The position numbers and the translations under genes were made by a program. Positions 1 through 6,357 of a DNA stretch of 12,405 nt are shown in pieces; position 1 is the first letter of the stretch; each line of letters starts with the position of its first letter. Origin of the DNA: SURF-32 sp964648365 (GTDB lineage Bacteria > Planctomycetota > Phycisphaerae > UBA1845); NCBI GenBank assembly GCA_964648365.1, contig CAZYLK010000182.1, positions 1 through 12,405 of the forward strand, read 5' to 3'. Below the pieces are notes generated by a model that saw only the letters and a program-made list of their open reading frames with translations, made no database searches and was not told the origin of the DNA.

Positions 1-478
1 GCGGGAAGTCGACGGTGCCCATCGGCGTGGATTTGGTCTTCTTACCGAGCCCGGACGTCGGCGAATACTCCCCCTTCGTCAGGCCGTAGATGCGGTTGTT
101 GAAGAGCAGGATGTTGATGTCGAGGTTACGCCGGATGGCGTGCAGCAGGTGGTTGCCGCCGATGCTCAGCGCGTCGCCGTCGCCGGTGGCCACCCACACG
201 GACAGGTTCGGGTTGGCGACCTTGACGCCGGTCGCGATCGCCGGCGCGCGGCCGTGGATCGAGTGGAAGCCGTACGTCTCGACGTAGTACGGGAACCGGC
301 TGGAGCAGCCGATGCCCGACACGAACACGCAGTGTTCACGCGGGATCCCGAGCGTCGCCAGAGACTTCTTCACCTGGGCCAGAATGGCGTAGTCGCCACA
401 GCCCGGGCACCAGCGCACATCCTGGTCGCTGGCGTAGTCTTTGGCGGTCAGGCTGGCAACGTCCAACATCGTGCTCAT
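1..478 (-). CDS. korB: 2-oxoglutarate (2-oxoacid):ferredoxin oxidoreductase beta subunit, partial (C-terminus outside window)
   Basis: This is the thiamine-diphosphate-binding beta subunit of a cytoplasmic 2-oxoacid:ferredoxin oxidoreductase, which with KorA decarboxylates 2-oxoglutarate (or a related 2-oxoacid) with CoA and reduces ferredoxin. The first 159 residues are present; the rest lies beyond base 1. Visible are WCPGCGDYAIL (residues 23-33; Cys24, Cys27 and later Cys58 as probable 4Fe-4S ligands), the TPP/Mg motif GDGDALSIGGNH (99-110) and the family signature NNRIYGLTKGEYSPT. The start ATG (478-476) overlaps the korA stop as ATGA, so translation is probably coupled. Substrate is inferred from closeness to KorB; pyruvate or another 2-oxoacid cannot be excluded from sequence alone. 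Confidence 0.93.
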   Translation of the reverse strand, partial: MSTMLDVASLTAKDYASDQDVRWCPGCGDYAILAQVKKSLATLGIPREHCVFVSGIGCSSRFPYYVETYGFHSIHGRAPAIATGVKVANPNLSVWVATGDGDALSIGGNHLLHAIRRNLDINILLFNNRIYGLTKGEYSPTSGLGKKTKSTPMGTVDFP

Positions 479-2373
479 TTCGATCCCCCGTTGAGGTTCG
501 CTTCGATCGCGGACATAATTTCGTCCACGCGGAAGGGCTTTCCTTTGATCTTATGCACCCCGATCACATCGACCAGATAGGTGCTTCGTAGAACCATCTG
601 CAACTGCCCGCGGTTCATTTCGGGGCAGATGACGCGCTTGAATTTCTTGAGAATCCCGCCCAGGTCCGCCGGGAGCGGATTCAGGTAGCGGATGTGGACG
701 GCCGACACGTCCATGCCGCGGGCGCGAGCCCGGTCGACGGCCGTGCTGATCGATCCGTAGGTACTGCCCCAGCCGACGACGAGCAGTTCGCCGCCGTCCT
801 TGTTTCCCTGAATCTTCGTCGGCGGGACGTCCTTTCCGATCCGCTCGATCTTCTCCGCCCGGAGGTTGACCATGTGCTCATGGTTGTCCGGTTCGTAGCA
901 GACGTGACCGGTGATGTCTTCCTTTTCCAGCCCGCCGATGCGGTGCTGCAACCCGGCCGTGCCGGGCAGCGCCCACGGACGCGACAGGTTCTCGTCGCGC
1001 TTGTAGGGCAGGAACTCGCCGTTGCCGTTGCCGGGCTCGACCGCCGTCGGGTGAGCGATCTTGAGGCAAGGCAGCTTCTCCACGTCAGGGAGGATCCACG
1101 GCTCGGCGCCGTTGGCCAGATACCCGTCCGACAGAAGCATGACGGGCACCATATACTTGACCGCAATGCGGGCCGCCTCCAGAGCCATGTCGAAGCAGTC
1201 GCCCGGCGTCGCCGGAGCGATGACCGGCACGGGGCACTCGCCGTTGCGGCCGAAGAGGGCCTGCAACAGGTCGGCCTGCTCCGTCTTGGTGGGCAGGCCG
1301 GTGCTCGGACCGCCGCGCTGGACGTTGACGATGATGATCGGCAGTTCCGTCATCACGCCCAGGCCGATCGCCTCCGCCTTCAGCGCCACGCCGGGGCCGC
1401 TCGTACCCGTCACGGCGATCGCGCCGGCAAAAGCTGCACCCAGGCATGCCGTCACGGCCGCGATCTCATCCTCGGCCTGAAACGTCTTGACGCCGAAGTT
1501 CTTGTAGCCCGAAAGGGCGTGCAGGATGTCGCTGGCCGGCGTAATCGGGTAACTGCCGTAGAAAAGAGGCTTGTGCGCTCGTTCGGCAGCGGTGACGAGG
1601 CCGATGGCCACGGCCTCGTTGCCGGTGATCTTACGGTAGCGACCCGGCGGGAGCGTCGCCTTCTTCACCTGGTAGGTGACGGCGAACATCTCCGTCGTTT
1701 CGCCGAAGTAGAAGCCCCGGCGGAGCGCATTGAGGTTGGCCTCCATCACCGCCGGGTTGCGGCCGAACTTGTCCTCGATCCAGCGCTCGGTCGGCTCCAT
1801 CGACCGCCCGTAGAGCCAGTAGACCAGGCCCAAAGCGGTGAAGTTCTTGCAACGGCCCAAGGCCCGGGCGTTGAGCGTGCTGCCCTCGTTGGCGGTGGCC
1901 GTCAGCTTCTCCAGCGGAATGCGGTAGACCTGATACTTGCTCAGGCTGCCGTCCTCGAGCGGGTTGGACTCGTAGCCGGCCTTGGCGAGGTTGCCCTTGG
2001 TAAAGGCGTCCTCGTTGACCGCCAGGACGCCGCCGTCCTCCAGATCTTCGAGGTTGGTCTTCAGGCCGGCCGGGTTCATCGCCACCAGGCAGTTGACCGT
2101 GTCGCCGGGCGTGCGGATGTCCTTCGAGCTGAAGTTGAGTTGAAATCCGCTGACGCCGGCGAGCGAGCCGGCCGGAGCGCGGATCTCGGCCGGGTAGTCC
2201 GGCAGGGTGCAGACGTCGTTGCCGAAGATGGCAGAGGTATTGGTAAACTGCGTGCCGACGAGCTGCATACCGTCGCCGGAGTCCCCGGCGAATCGGACGA
2301 CGATTTCGTCCAGTTCGACGACCTTCACGCTCTTTCTGGGTGTGCCGGTGGCGGCACCCTGTGCGACAGTCAC
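475..2373 (-). CDS. korA: 2-oxoglutarate (2-oxoacid):ferredoxin oxidoreductase, fused gamma-alpha subunit
   Basis: Partner of KorB in the ferredoxin-linked oxidation of 2-oxoglutarate (or reverse carboxylation in a reductive TCA cycle). With the GTG start chosen here it has 632 residues, the usual size of gamma-alpha fusions. The gamma domain spans about 20-215 (GDSGDGM at 30-36), the alpha pyrimidine-binding domain starts near 250: YPITP (275-279), AEDEIAAV, TSGPG (324-328), QRGGPSTGLPTKTEQADL (352-369) and GRNGECP. An in-frame TTG at 2418 would add 15 residues but has no ribosome binding site, whereas GTG 2373 has GAGGAG nine bases upstream. It overlaps korB by four bases (ATGA) and is the first gene of the operon. 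No truncation or frameshift is seen. Substrate specificity is inferred from family resemblance. Confidence 0.93.
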   Translation of the reverse strand: MTVAQGAATGTPRKSVKVVELDEIVVRFAGDSGDGMQLVGTQFTNTSAIFGNDVCTLPDYPAEIRAPAGSLAGVSGFQLNFSSKDIRTPGDTVNCLVAMNPAGLKTNLEDLEDGGVLAVNEDAFTKGNLAKAGYESNPLEDGSLSKYQVYRIPLEKLTATANEGSTLNARALGRCKNFTALGLVYWLYGRSMEPTERWIEDKFGRNPAVMEANLNALRRGFYFGETTEMFAVTYQVKKATLPPGRYRKITGNEAVAIGLVTAAERAHKPLFYGSYPITPASDILHALSGYKNFGVKTFQAEDEIAAVTACLGAAFAGAIAVTGTSGPGVALKAEAIGLGVMTELPIIIVNVQRGGPSTGLPTKTEQADLLQALFGRNGECPVPVIAPATPGDCFDMALEAARIAVKYMVPVMLLSDGYLANGAEPWILPDVEKLPCLKIAHPTAVEPGNGNGEFLPYKRDENLSRPWALPGTAGLQHRIGGLEKEDITGHVCYEPDNHEHMVNLRAEKIERIGKDVPPTKIQGNKDGGELLVVGWGSTYGSISTAVDRARARGMDVSAVHIRYLNPLPADLGGILKKFKRVICPEMNRGQLQMVLRSTYLVDVIGVHKIKGKPFRVDEIMSAIEANLNGGSK

Positions 2374-2382
2374 GTCACTGAG

Positions 2383-2388
2383 CTCCTC
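2383..2388 (-). promoter_or_regulatory. Ribosome binding site fixing the korA GTG start
   Basis: On the minus strand GAGGAG lies nine bases before the GTG at 2373. The competing upstream TTG at 2418 has no purine-rich box, so this site decides the start. Confidence 0.6.
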
Positions 2389-2497
2389 AAGCGGCCCCCG
2401 AGCCGCCTCATGGCGCAACCAGGCGGCCGGGCGAAACGCCGCCGGAGGCCTGATTGCGAATAACAGTGGTTTATAGGGTTTTGGTGGTTCACGATTC

Positions 2498-2538
2498 CAC
2501 CTTCAGGAGCCTCCGGCCTACGCCCGCTCCCGCAGGTG
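2498..2538. repeat. Two-step inverted repeat (imperfect hairpin)
   Basis: CACCT (2498-2502) pairs with AGGTG (2534-2538), and GGAGC (2506-2510) pairs with GCTCC (2526-2530), with symmetric three-base internal loops and a 15-base apical loop. It lies upstream of both divergent genes, so it could be an operator or an RNA hairpin in a leader. No T-run follows, which argues against an intrinsic terminator. Confidence 0.4.
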
Positions 2539-2539
2539 C

Positions 2540-2596
2540 CATCGGATGAGTCAGGATGCAAAACGACACCCATCCGTGTCGCATCGGACGAATCAG
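2540..2596. repeat. Imperfect 15-base direct repeat flanking a perfect 6-bp hairpin
   Basis: CATCGGATGAGTCAG (2540-2554) and CATCGGACGAATCAG (2582-2596) match at 13 of 15 positions. Between them CGACAC (2564-2569) and GTGTCG (2576-2581) form a perfect stem with a six-base loop. The spacing of 42 bases (about four helical turns) would suit a regulator binding two sites on one DNA face, but no known operator was recognised. Confidence 0.4.
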
Positions 2597-2745
2597 CAAC
2601 CATACCAACCCATCCGGAGGAAAACAAGGCGACGACCCGCGCCATCTGCGCTCACGCATGACTTTCCCGGCCCCGCTGCCGACCCATCATCCCCCGGCGA
2701 GCGCCGCGCGTCCATCGCGCCACCGGACGAACCCGACCGCCGGTC

Positions 2746-2774
2746 TTGCGCGACGGCCGACGGAACACTATAAT
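2746..2774 (+). promoter_or_regulatory. Probable sigma70-type promoter of cbs
   Basis: A perfect -10 box TATAAT (2769-2774) is preceded by TTGCGC (2746-2751, three of six consensus bases) with a 17-base spacer. Transcription would start near 2781 and give a leader of about 117 bases before the cbs ATG. A perfect TATAAT in such GC-rich DNA is unlikely to be chance, but the -35 box is weak. Confidence 0.5.
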
Positions 2775-2881
2775 CGACCATGCCGGCCGCGGCCGTACAC
2801 GTCGTCCCCGTCAAGTCCGCTAGAACGGGCAAGTCGCGTGCCAGCGCCGCGCCCCTTCAGGAGCGTCGCGACCCCCGCAAC

Positions 2882-2886
2882 AGGAG
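2882..2886 (+). promoter_or_regulatory. Ribosome binding site of cbs
   Basis: AGGAG lies 11 bases before ATG 2898. It supports this start over the in-frame upstream starts (from 2556), whose extra residues do not resemble the enzyme family. Confidence 0.55.
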
Positions 2887-2897
2887 TTTCCGAACGA

Positions 2898-4265
2898 ATG
2901 GCCAAGCGTTTTGACACCGTCTTGCAGGCGATCGGCGACACGCCGCTCATCCGTCTCCACCGCGTCGCCGAGGGGATCGCGGCCCAGCTCTGGGCGAAAA
3001 TCGAGTTCGTCAACCCCGGCGCCAGCGTGAAGGATCGTGTGGCCGCCGCGATGGTCGAGGCCGCCGAGAAGTCCGGCGACCTCAAGCCCGGCGGCACGAT
3101 CATCGAAGCCACCTCGGGCAACACCGGCGTCGGCCTGGCGATGGTGGCCGCGGTCAAAGGTTATCGGTGCATCTTCATCATGCCGGACAAGATGAGCGCC
3201 GAGAAGATCCGGCTCCTCAAGGCGTATGGGGCGGAGGTCGTTATCACCCCCACCGCGGCGGAGACGAACTCGCCGGAGGGCTACGGCGGCGTCGCCAGCC
3301 GGCTGCTCAACGAAATTCCCAACTCCTGGCAGCCGAACCAGTTCGGCAACCTTACGAATCCCGAATACCACTACCGCGGCACCGGCCCGGAGATATGGGA
3401 GCAGACGGAGGGGAAACTCACCCACTTCGTCGCCGGCATCGGGACCGGGGGAAGCATCTCCGGCATCGGGCGCTACCTGAAGGAGCGAAATCCGAAGATC
3501 ACCGTCGTCGCGGCGGATCCGGAGGGGTCGATCCTCTCCGGCGACAAGCCGCGGCCCTGGGCGGTCGAGGGCATCGGCGAGGATTTCGTCCCCAAGACGT
3601 TCAACTCGCAGATCGTCGACGAGTGGGTGCGTGTCAGCGACAGGGAGAGCTTCACCGCCGCCCGCGACATGGCCCGCAAGGAGGGGCTGCTGGTGGGCGG
3701 CTCGTGCGGTACGGCCGTGTCGGCGGCGCTGACGTTCTGCCGCCGGCTGGGACCGGAAGCGTACGTCGTGGTGCTCTGCCCGGATACGGGGCGAAACTAC
3801 CTGTCCAAGCTCTACTCAGACGAGTGGATGATCGAGCAGGGCTACATGGAGGCGGAGTCCGAACGGGTGACGGTGGGGGAACTGCTGGCCCGCCGCCCGC
3901 CGGGCGAACTGATCGCCGTCGGCCCGCAGCAGACCGCCCAGGAAGCGATCGACTTGATGCGCGAAAACGCCATCTCGCAGTTGCCCGTGGTCGAAGAGGG
4001 CGTCTGCGTGGGGGCGATCCGCGAGATCACCGTCGCCCGCATCCTGCACGCCCACCACGACCCGCGGCTGATCCCCGTCCGCGACATCATGGCCCGTCCC
4101 ATGCCGCAGGTTGAGGAGCACACCGACCTGGACGAGGTCTACCGCCTCCTGATGGCCGGCAACAGCGGCGTGGTAGTGACGCGAAACAAACAGATCCGCG
4201 GCATCGTGACGCGCATCGACCTGGTGGACTTCTGGGACCAGCCGGTGCAGGCGACGCTGGACTGA
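2898..4265 (+). CDS. cbs: Cystathionine beta-synthase, PLP-dependent, with C-terminal CBS domain pair
   Basis: This 455-residue cytoplasmic enzyme should condense serine (or O-acetylserine) with homocysteine to cystathionine, the first step of reverse transsulfuration. The catalytic fold-type II PLP domain covers about 1-315: the Schiff-base lysine is K45 in PGASVKDR, the phosphate and substrate loop is TSGNTG (72-77), and GTGGS (182-186) cups the PLP phosphate. The motif EGIGEDFVP (224-232) is typical of CBS rather than of plain cysteine synthase. Two CBS domains follow (about 324-385 and 394-450), which in this family bind adenosyl ligands such as AdoMet or AMP and control activity. No haem-binding N-terminal extension, as in animal CBS, is present. 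A cysteine synthase with CBS domains is the main alternative. It is a single-gene unit with its own promoter upstream. Confidence 0.88.
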   Translation: MAKRFDTVLQAIGDTPLIRLHRVAEGIAAQLWAKIEFVNPGASVKDRVAAAMVEAAEKSGDLKPGGTIIEATSGNTGVGLAMVAAVKGYRCIFIMPDKMSAEKIRLLKAYGAEVVITPTAAETNSPEGYGGVASRLLNEIPNSWQPNQFGNLTNPEYHYRGTGPEIWEQTEGKLTHFVAGIGTGGSISGIGRYLKERNPKITVVAADPEGSILSGDKPRPWAVEGIGEDFVPKTFNSQIVDEWVRVSDRESFTAARDMARKEGLLVGGSCGTAVSAALTFCRRLGPEAYVVVLCPDTGRNYLSKLYSDEWMIEQGYMEAESERVTVGELLARRPPGELIAVGPQQTAQEAIDLMRENAISQLPVVEEGVCVGAIREITVARILHAHHDPRLIPVRDIMARPMPQVEEHTDLDEVYRLLMAGNSGVVVTRNKQIRGIVTRIDLVDFWDQPVQATLD

Positions 4266-4269
4266 GGCA

Positions 4270-4332
4270 GTGGCGGGTGCGGAGTGGCGGGTGCGGAGTG
4301 GCGAATGGCGAGTAGCGAATAACGAATGAAGA
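4270..4332. repeat. Degenerate heptanucleotide tandem repeat (nine units)
   Basis: Starting five bases after the cbs stop, the DNA reads as nine consecutive 7-base units: GTGGCGG, GTGCGGA, GTGGCGG, GTGCGGA, GTGGCGA, ATGGCGA, GTAGCGA, ATAACGA, ATGAAGA. The first four also form two exact 14-base copies. The units drift from GC-rich to AT-rich along the array. It resembles short tandemly repeated elements seen between genes in other bacteria (for example the cyanobacterial heptamer STRRs), but it is not coding. Confidence 0.7.
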
Positions 4333-4353
4333 GGGAACGCGGCGATTGAGGCG

Positions 4354-4369
4354 GCTGGGTCGGCCCAGC
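4354..4369. repeat. Perfect 6-bp hairpin between cbs and the nuclease-MNT gene
   Basis: GCTGGG (4354-4359) and CCCAGC (4364-4369) flank a four-base TCGG loop. It could end the cbs transcript or sit in the leader of the next gene. No T-tract follows, so a classical intrinsic terminator is not supported. Confidence 0.35.
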
Positions 4370-4402
4370 GCAGCTAAGATCAAGCGGCGCGGGATGCGCG
4401 AG

Positions 4403-4407
4403 AGGAG
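4403..4407 (+). promoter_or_regulatory. Ribosome binding site of the nuclease-MNT gene
   Basis: AGGAG with an ideal six-base spacer precedes ATG 4414. It shows that translation really starts with the nuclease-like N-terminus and not only at the internal MNT segment. Confidence 0.65.
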
Positions 4408-4413
4408 TAGCCG

Positions 4414-5607
4414 ATGCGCGGCTCAGCAAGGCAACGGGTCAAGCAAAAACCGTCCGGGCGGACCGTCTCCGAGGTGTTGTTCGAGAAATACCTCGAAGCG
4501 CAAGGCGTTCCTGGCGTTCCGCACGAGGCTTCTGTCGCGGGCAAGGCCAGGCATCCCGACTATATCTTCGAGTGGAACGGGGTTCCGCTCGTTTGCGAGG
4601 TCAAGGAGCTTCACGAGAAGCGGCCGATGCCGGCCGGCGGCGCGGACACCGATCCTTACTCAAGTGTACGTGAGAAGATCAATCAGGCGAGCAAGCAGTT
4701 CCAGGAGTACAAAGACTCTCCGTGTGTTCTGGTGCTTTACAATGTGGACGACTGGGAGTTCGACAGTTGGCCGCCCTATTTGTTTGGGGCAATGCTCGGT
4801 GATCTGGGGTTGCAGATTCCGTTCGACCTCGATGCGTGTAGGGCACTGATCGACGACGCGCAATCCGCGTTCTTGGGGCGGGGTAAGATGGTAGATCCGC
4901 GGCGCAAGCTGCCACAGAATACAACGATCAGCGCGATTGCGGTCTTGAGCGAGATTGGGATTCGGAATCCCGAATTCTGGCAAGAGCACCGCGAGCGCGT
5001 TGCTGCACTGGAGGCTGAAATCGGGCAGGAGGTGTCCGCGGAACAGTACTTCCAGATCGGTTGGGACGTAGCTAGCGGCGGGATACAGACATCCCTCGGG
5101 CAGGCGCCTCGAGTAGTCGTCACTGAGAACCCATTGGCGCGGTTGAGGCTCCCGGAGGAGGTATTCCGCGGCCCCTACGACGAACGTCACCGCTTCAGAC
5201 CCGAACTCGGCCGAATTGAGCGAGTATACGCCGGCGACCGCCTCGTGGAGATGGAGCGGGAATCCCATGCGGAGATTCGCGAGCAGATCGAACGCTTCAC
5301 ACAACAGATTGTCGAGAAGTTCGAGCCTCAGCGGATTATCCTGTTTGGTTCCCATGCGTATGGCTCGCCTGGACCTGATTCCGACGTGGACATGCTCGTC
5401 ATTTTCCCCGGAAAGGGCGATTTGTCGCGGCGCGATATTGACATACGTAAGCGGATCAGGTGTCGTTTCCCGCTGGACTTGCTCACGCGATCTGCCGGGC
5501 AGATCGATCAGCGTCTCAGGATGGGCGACACGTTCATGCGTGATATCCTTGAACGCGGAACAACCTTGTATCCTCGTGGCGCGGCAGGTCGTCGAACGGC
5601 CGTATGA
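4414..5607 (+). CDS. PD-(D/E)XK nuclease-like domain fused to minimal nucleotidyltransferase (MNT)
   Basis: A 397-residue, probably cytoplasmic two-domain protein. The N-terminal part shows a PD-(D/E)XK pattern: HPDY (D49), CEVKEL (E62, K64) and a downstream helix with KQFQEY, a layout typical of restriction-endonuclease-like folds. The region about 160-280 contains an ENPLARLRLP segment and belongs to no family I can name. From about 285 an MNT domain follows, with GSHAYGSPGPDSDVD (312-326; metal-binding D324 and D326) and a third acidic residue D355 in FPLDLL. Standalone MNT proteins are only about 100-140 residues, so this is a true fusion; an in-frame ATG at 5251 (M280) could permit a separate MNT, though its ribosome site is poor. 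It overlaps the HEPN gene by ATGA. MNT proteins in HepT-MntA pairs are antitoxins that AMPylate the HEPN toxin; that role is inferred here. Base composition appears less GC-rich than in the neighbours. Confidence 0.8.
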   Translation: MRGSARQRVKQKPSGRTVSEVLFEKYLEAQGVPGVPHEASVAGKARHPDYIFEWNGVPLVCEVKELHEKRPMPAGGADTDPYSSVREKINQASKQFQEYKDSPCVLVLYNVDDWEFDSWPPYLFGAMLGDLGLQIPFDLDACRALIDDAQSAFLGRGKMVDPRRKLPQNTTISAIAVLSEIGIRNPEFWQEHRERVAALEAEIGQEVSAEQYFQIGWDVASGGIQTSLGQAPRVVVTENPLARLRLPEEVFRGPYDERHRFRPELGRIERVYAGDRLVEMERESHAEIREQIERFTQQIVEKFEPQRIILFGSHAYGSPGPDSDVDMLVIFPGKGDLSRRDIDIRKRIRCRFPLDLLTRSAGQIDQRLRMGDTFMRDILERGTTLYPRGAAGRRTAV

Positions 5608-6104
5608 AACCTCTGACGCGAGAGTGGATTGACCTGGCGGAAGGAGACTGGGGAACGGCTGCGCGGGATCTGCATGCACGGAAGAGCCCCAATTACCACT
5701 CAGCCTGTTTCCATGCACAACAATGCGCCGAAAAGTACTTGAAGGCTGCCCTGGTTGAATGCGGGCAAGCCCCGGCAAGAATCCATGATCTGCGGGTACT
5801 TCTTTCCGAGTTGTTGACGACGTATCCACTCTGGGCTGTCTTGCAGCAACCCGCCTCCCACTTGACGGGTTTCGCAGTTCGTATCCGCTATCCTGGAGCC
5901 AACGCGGACCGGTCGATTGCGAAGGAGGCAGTTGCTCTGTGCGGGATAGTCCGAGAGACGGTCCGGCAGCAGTTTGGCCTGCCTATCGATCCCCCGCCGA
6001 GCCGGCGGCGTCGGCGGCCGACGGGCAGAGGGAACGACAGGAAGAAGAAGAGATCCTCGGCTGCAAAAGCTGCAACACCAAAAAGGGCACGGAAGCGGCA
6101 TTAG
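5604..6104 (+). CDS. HEPN-domain protein, partner of the nuclease-MNT fusion
   Basis: A 166-residue protein whose residues about 5-125 match the HEPN fold: W8-IDLAEGDW in helix 1, SACFHAQQCAEKYLKAAL (33-50) in helix 2, IHDLRVLL (60-67), then RIRYPGANADRS before the last helix. HEPN proteins paired with MNT usually act as toxins (RNases) or as dimeric partners. The canonical catalytic R-x4-6-H is not seen at the usual place, so RNase activity is doubtful. Residues 134-166 form a tail with 17 Lys/Arg among 33 residues, suggesting nucleic-acid binding. The start ATG overlaps the preceding stop (ATGA) and lacks a strong ribosome site of its own, so expression is probably coupled. The gene is convergent with the following glycosyltransferase. 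Confidence 0.83.
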   Translation: MKPLTREWIDLAEGDWGTAARDLHARKSPNYHSACFHAQQCAEKYLKAALVECGQAPARIHDLRVLLSELLTTYPLWAVLQQPASHLTGFAVRIRYPGANADRSIAKEAVALCGIVRETVRQQFGLPIDPPPSRRRRRPTGRGNDRKKKRSSAAKAATPKRARKRH

Positions 6105-6357
6105 CGCGTGGGTGTGGAGCGGGCGTCGCCTCATTCGCTTACGCCAACAGCCAGCCAGGTGTCCAAACCCTCAGTGCGTCCGCACGTCCCCCCGCCCTCA
6201 CATTCCCTTAACCCAACCCCCACGCCGATTTCGCGCCGCTCTCATCGAACGCTAACCCACCCGCCGCAAACTCTCGGCTGTCGTTCTGGATGTCTCGCCC
6301 TCTGGGCGGCCGGTGTCTCCTTTGGGCGCATGCGCCCGTTCCGCCTCCGCGGCGCGG
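6105..6357. other. Convergent intergenic region between HEPN gene and glycosyltransferase
   Basis: These 253 bases separate two convergent genes. The plus strand is C-rich, with no coding signal I trust. A perfect 14-base palindrome lies at 6324-6337, and GTGCG-TC-CGCAC (6174-6185) forms a very tight inverted repeat. Neither has a T-run, so no intrinsic terminator can be named. Confidence 0.5.
6324..6337. repeat. Perfect 14-base palindrome
   Basis: GGGCGCATGCGCCC reads the same on both strands. It lies about 20 bases past the glycosyltransferase stop and could be a weak hairpin at the transcript end or a protein-binding site. Confidence 0.4.

Larger units (their letters stand above)
2374..2897. 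other. Divergent intergenic region between korA and cbs
   Basis: These 524 bases separate the divergent korA and cbs genes and hold no convincing gene. Open frames that cross it on either strand have no recognisable protein sequence. It contains the probable cbs promoter (2746-2774). On the minus strand a TATAAA (2475-2470) about 97 bases before the korA GTG is a possible -10 box, but no good -35 accompanies it. Small inverted and direct repeats lie between 2498 and 2596. The stretch from about 2460 to 2480 is clearly more AT-rich than its surroundings, as expected of a promoter zone. I recognised no known riboswitch. Confidence 0.6.

Noticed and set aside
2374..2418. TTG start for korA at 2418
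   Set aside because: There is no ribosome site before it; GTG 2373 has GAGGAG at a proper distance and gives the expected length.
694..2463. 589-codon open frame on the plus strand opposite korA
   Set aside because: It is antisense to a clearly conserved gene, its translation has no recognisable motif, and long antisense frames are common in high-GC DNA.
2556..2897. N-terminal extension of cbs by 114 residues
   Set aside because: The extension is low-quality Pro/Arg/Ser-rich sequence unlike the family, crosses the probable promoter, and ATG 2898 has a ribosome site and the normal family start.
4270..4332. CRISPR-like array
   Set aside because: The repeats are direct heptamers without spacers and without cas genes nearby.
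5679..5699. R26-x5-H32 in the HEPN protein as catalytic RNase motif
   Set aside because: It lies between helices 1 and 2, not at the position of the HEPN active site, so the spacing is probably chance. The R161-x4-H166 in the basic tail is rejected for the same reason.
4660..5829. 389-codon open frame on the minus strand opposite the nuclease-MNT and HEPN genes
   Set aside because: The plus strand carries clear MNT and HEPN motifs with good start signals; the antisense protein shows no family pattern and spans two real genes.
6324..6337. Palindrome as intrinsic terminator of the glycosyltransferase or HEPN gene
   Set aside because: The stem is short with an awkward loop and no T-run follows on either strand, so it is listed only as a palindrome.
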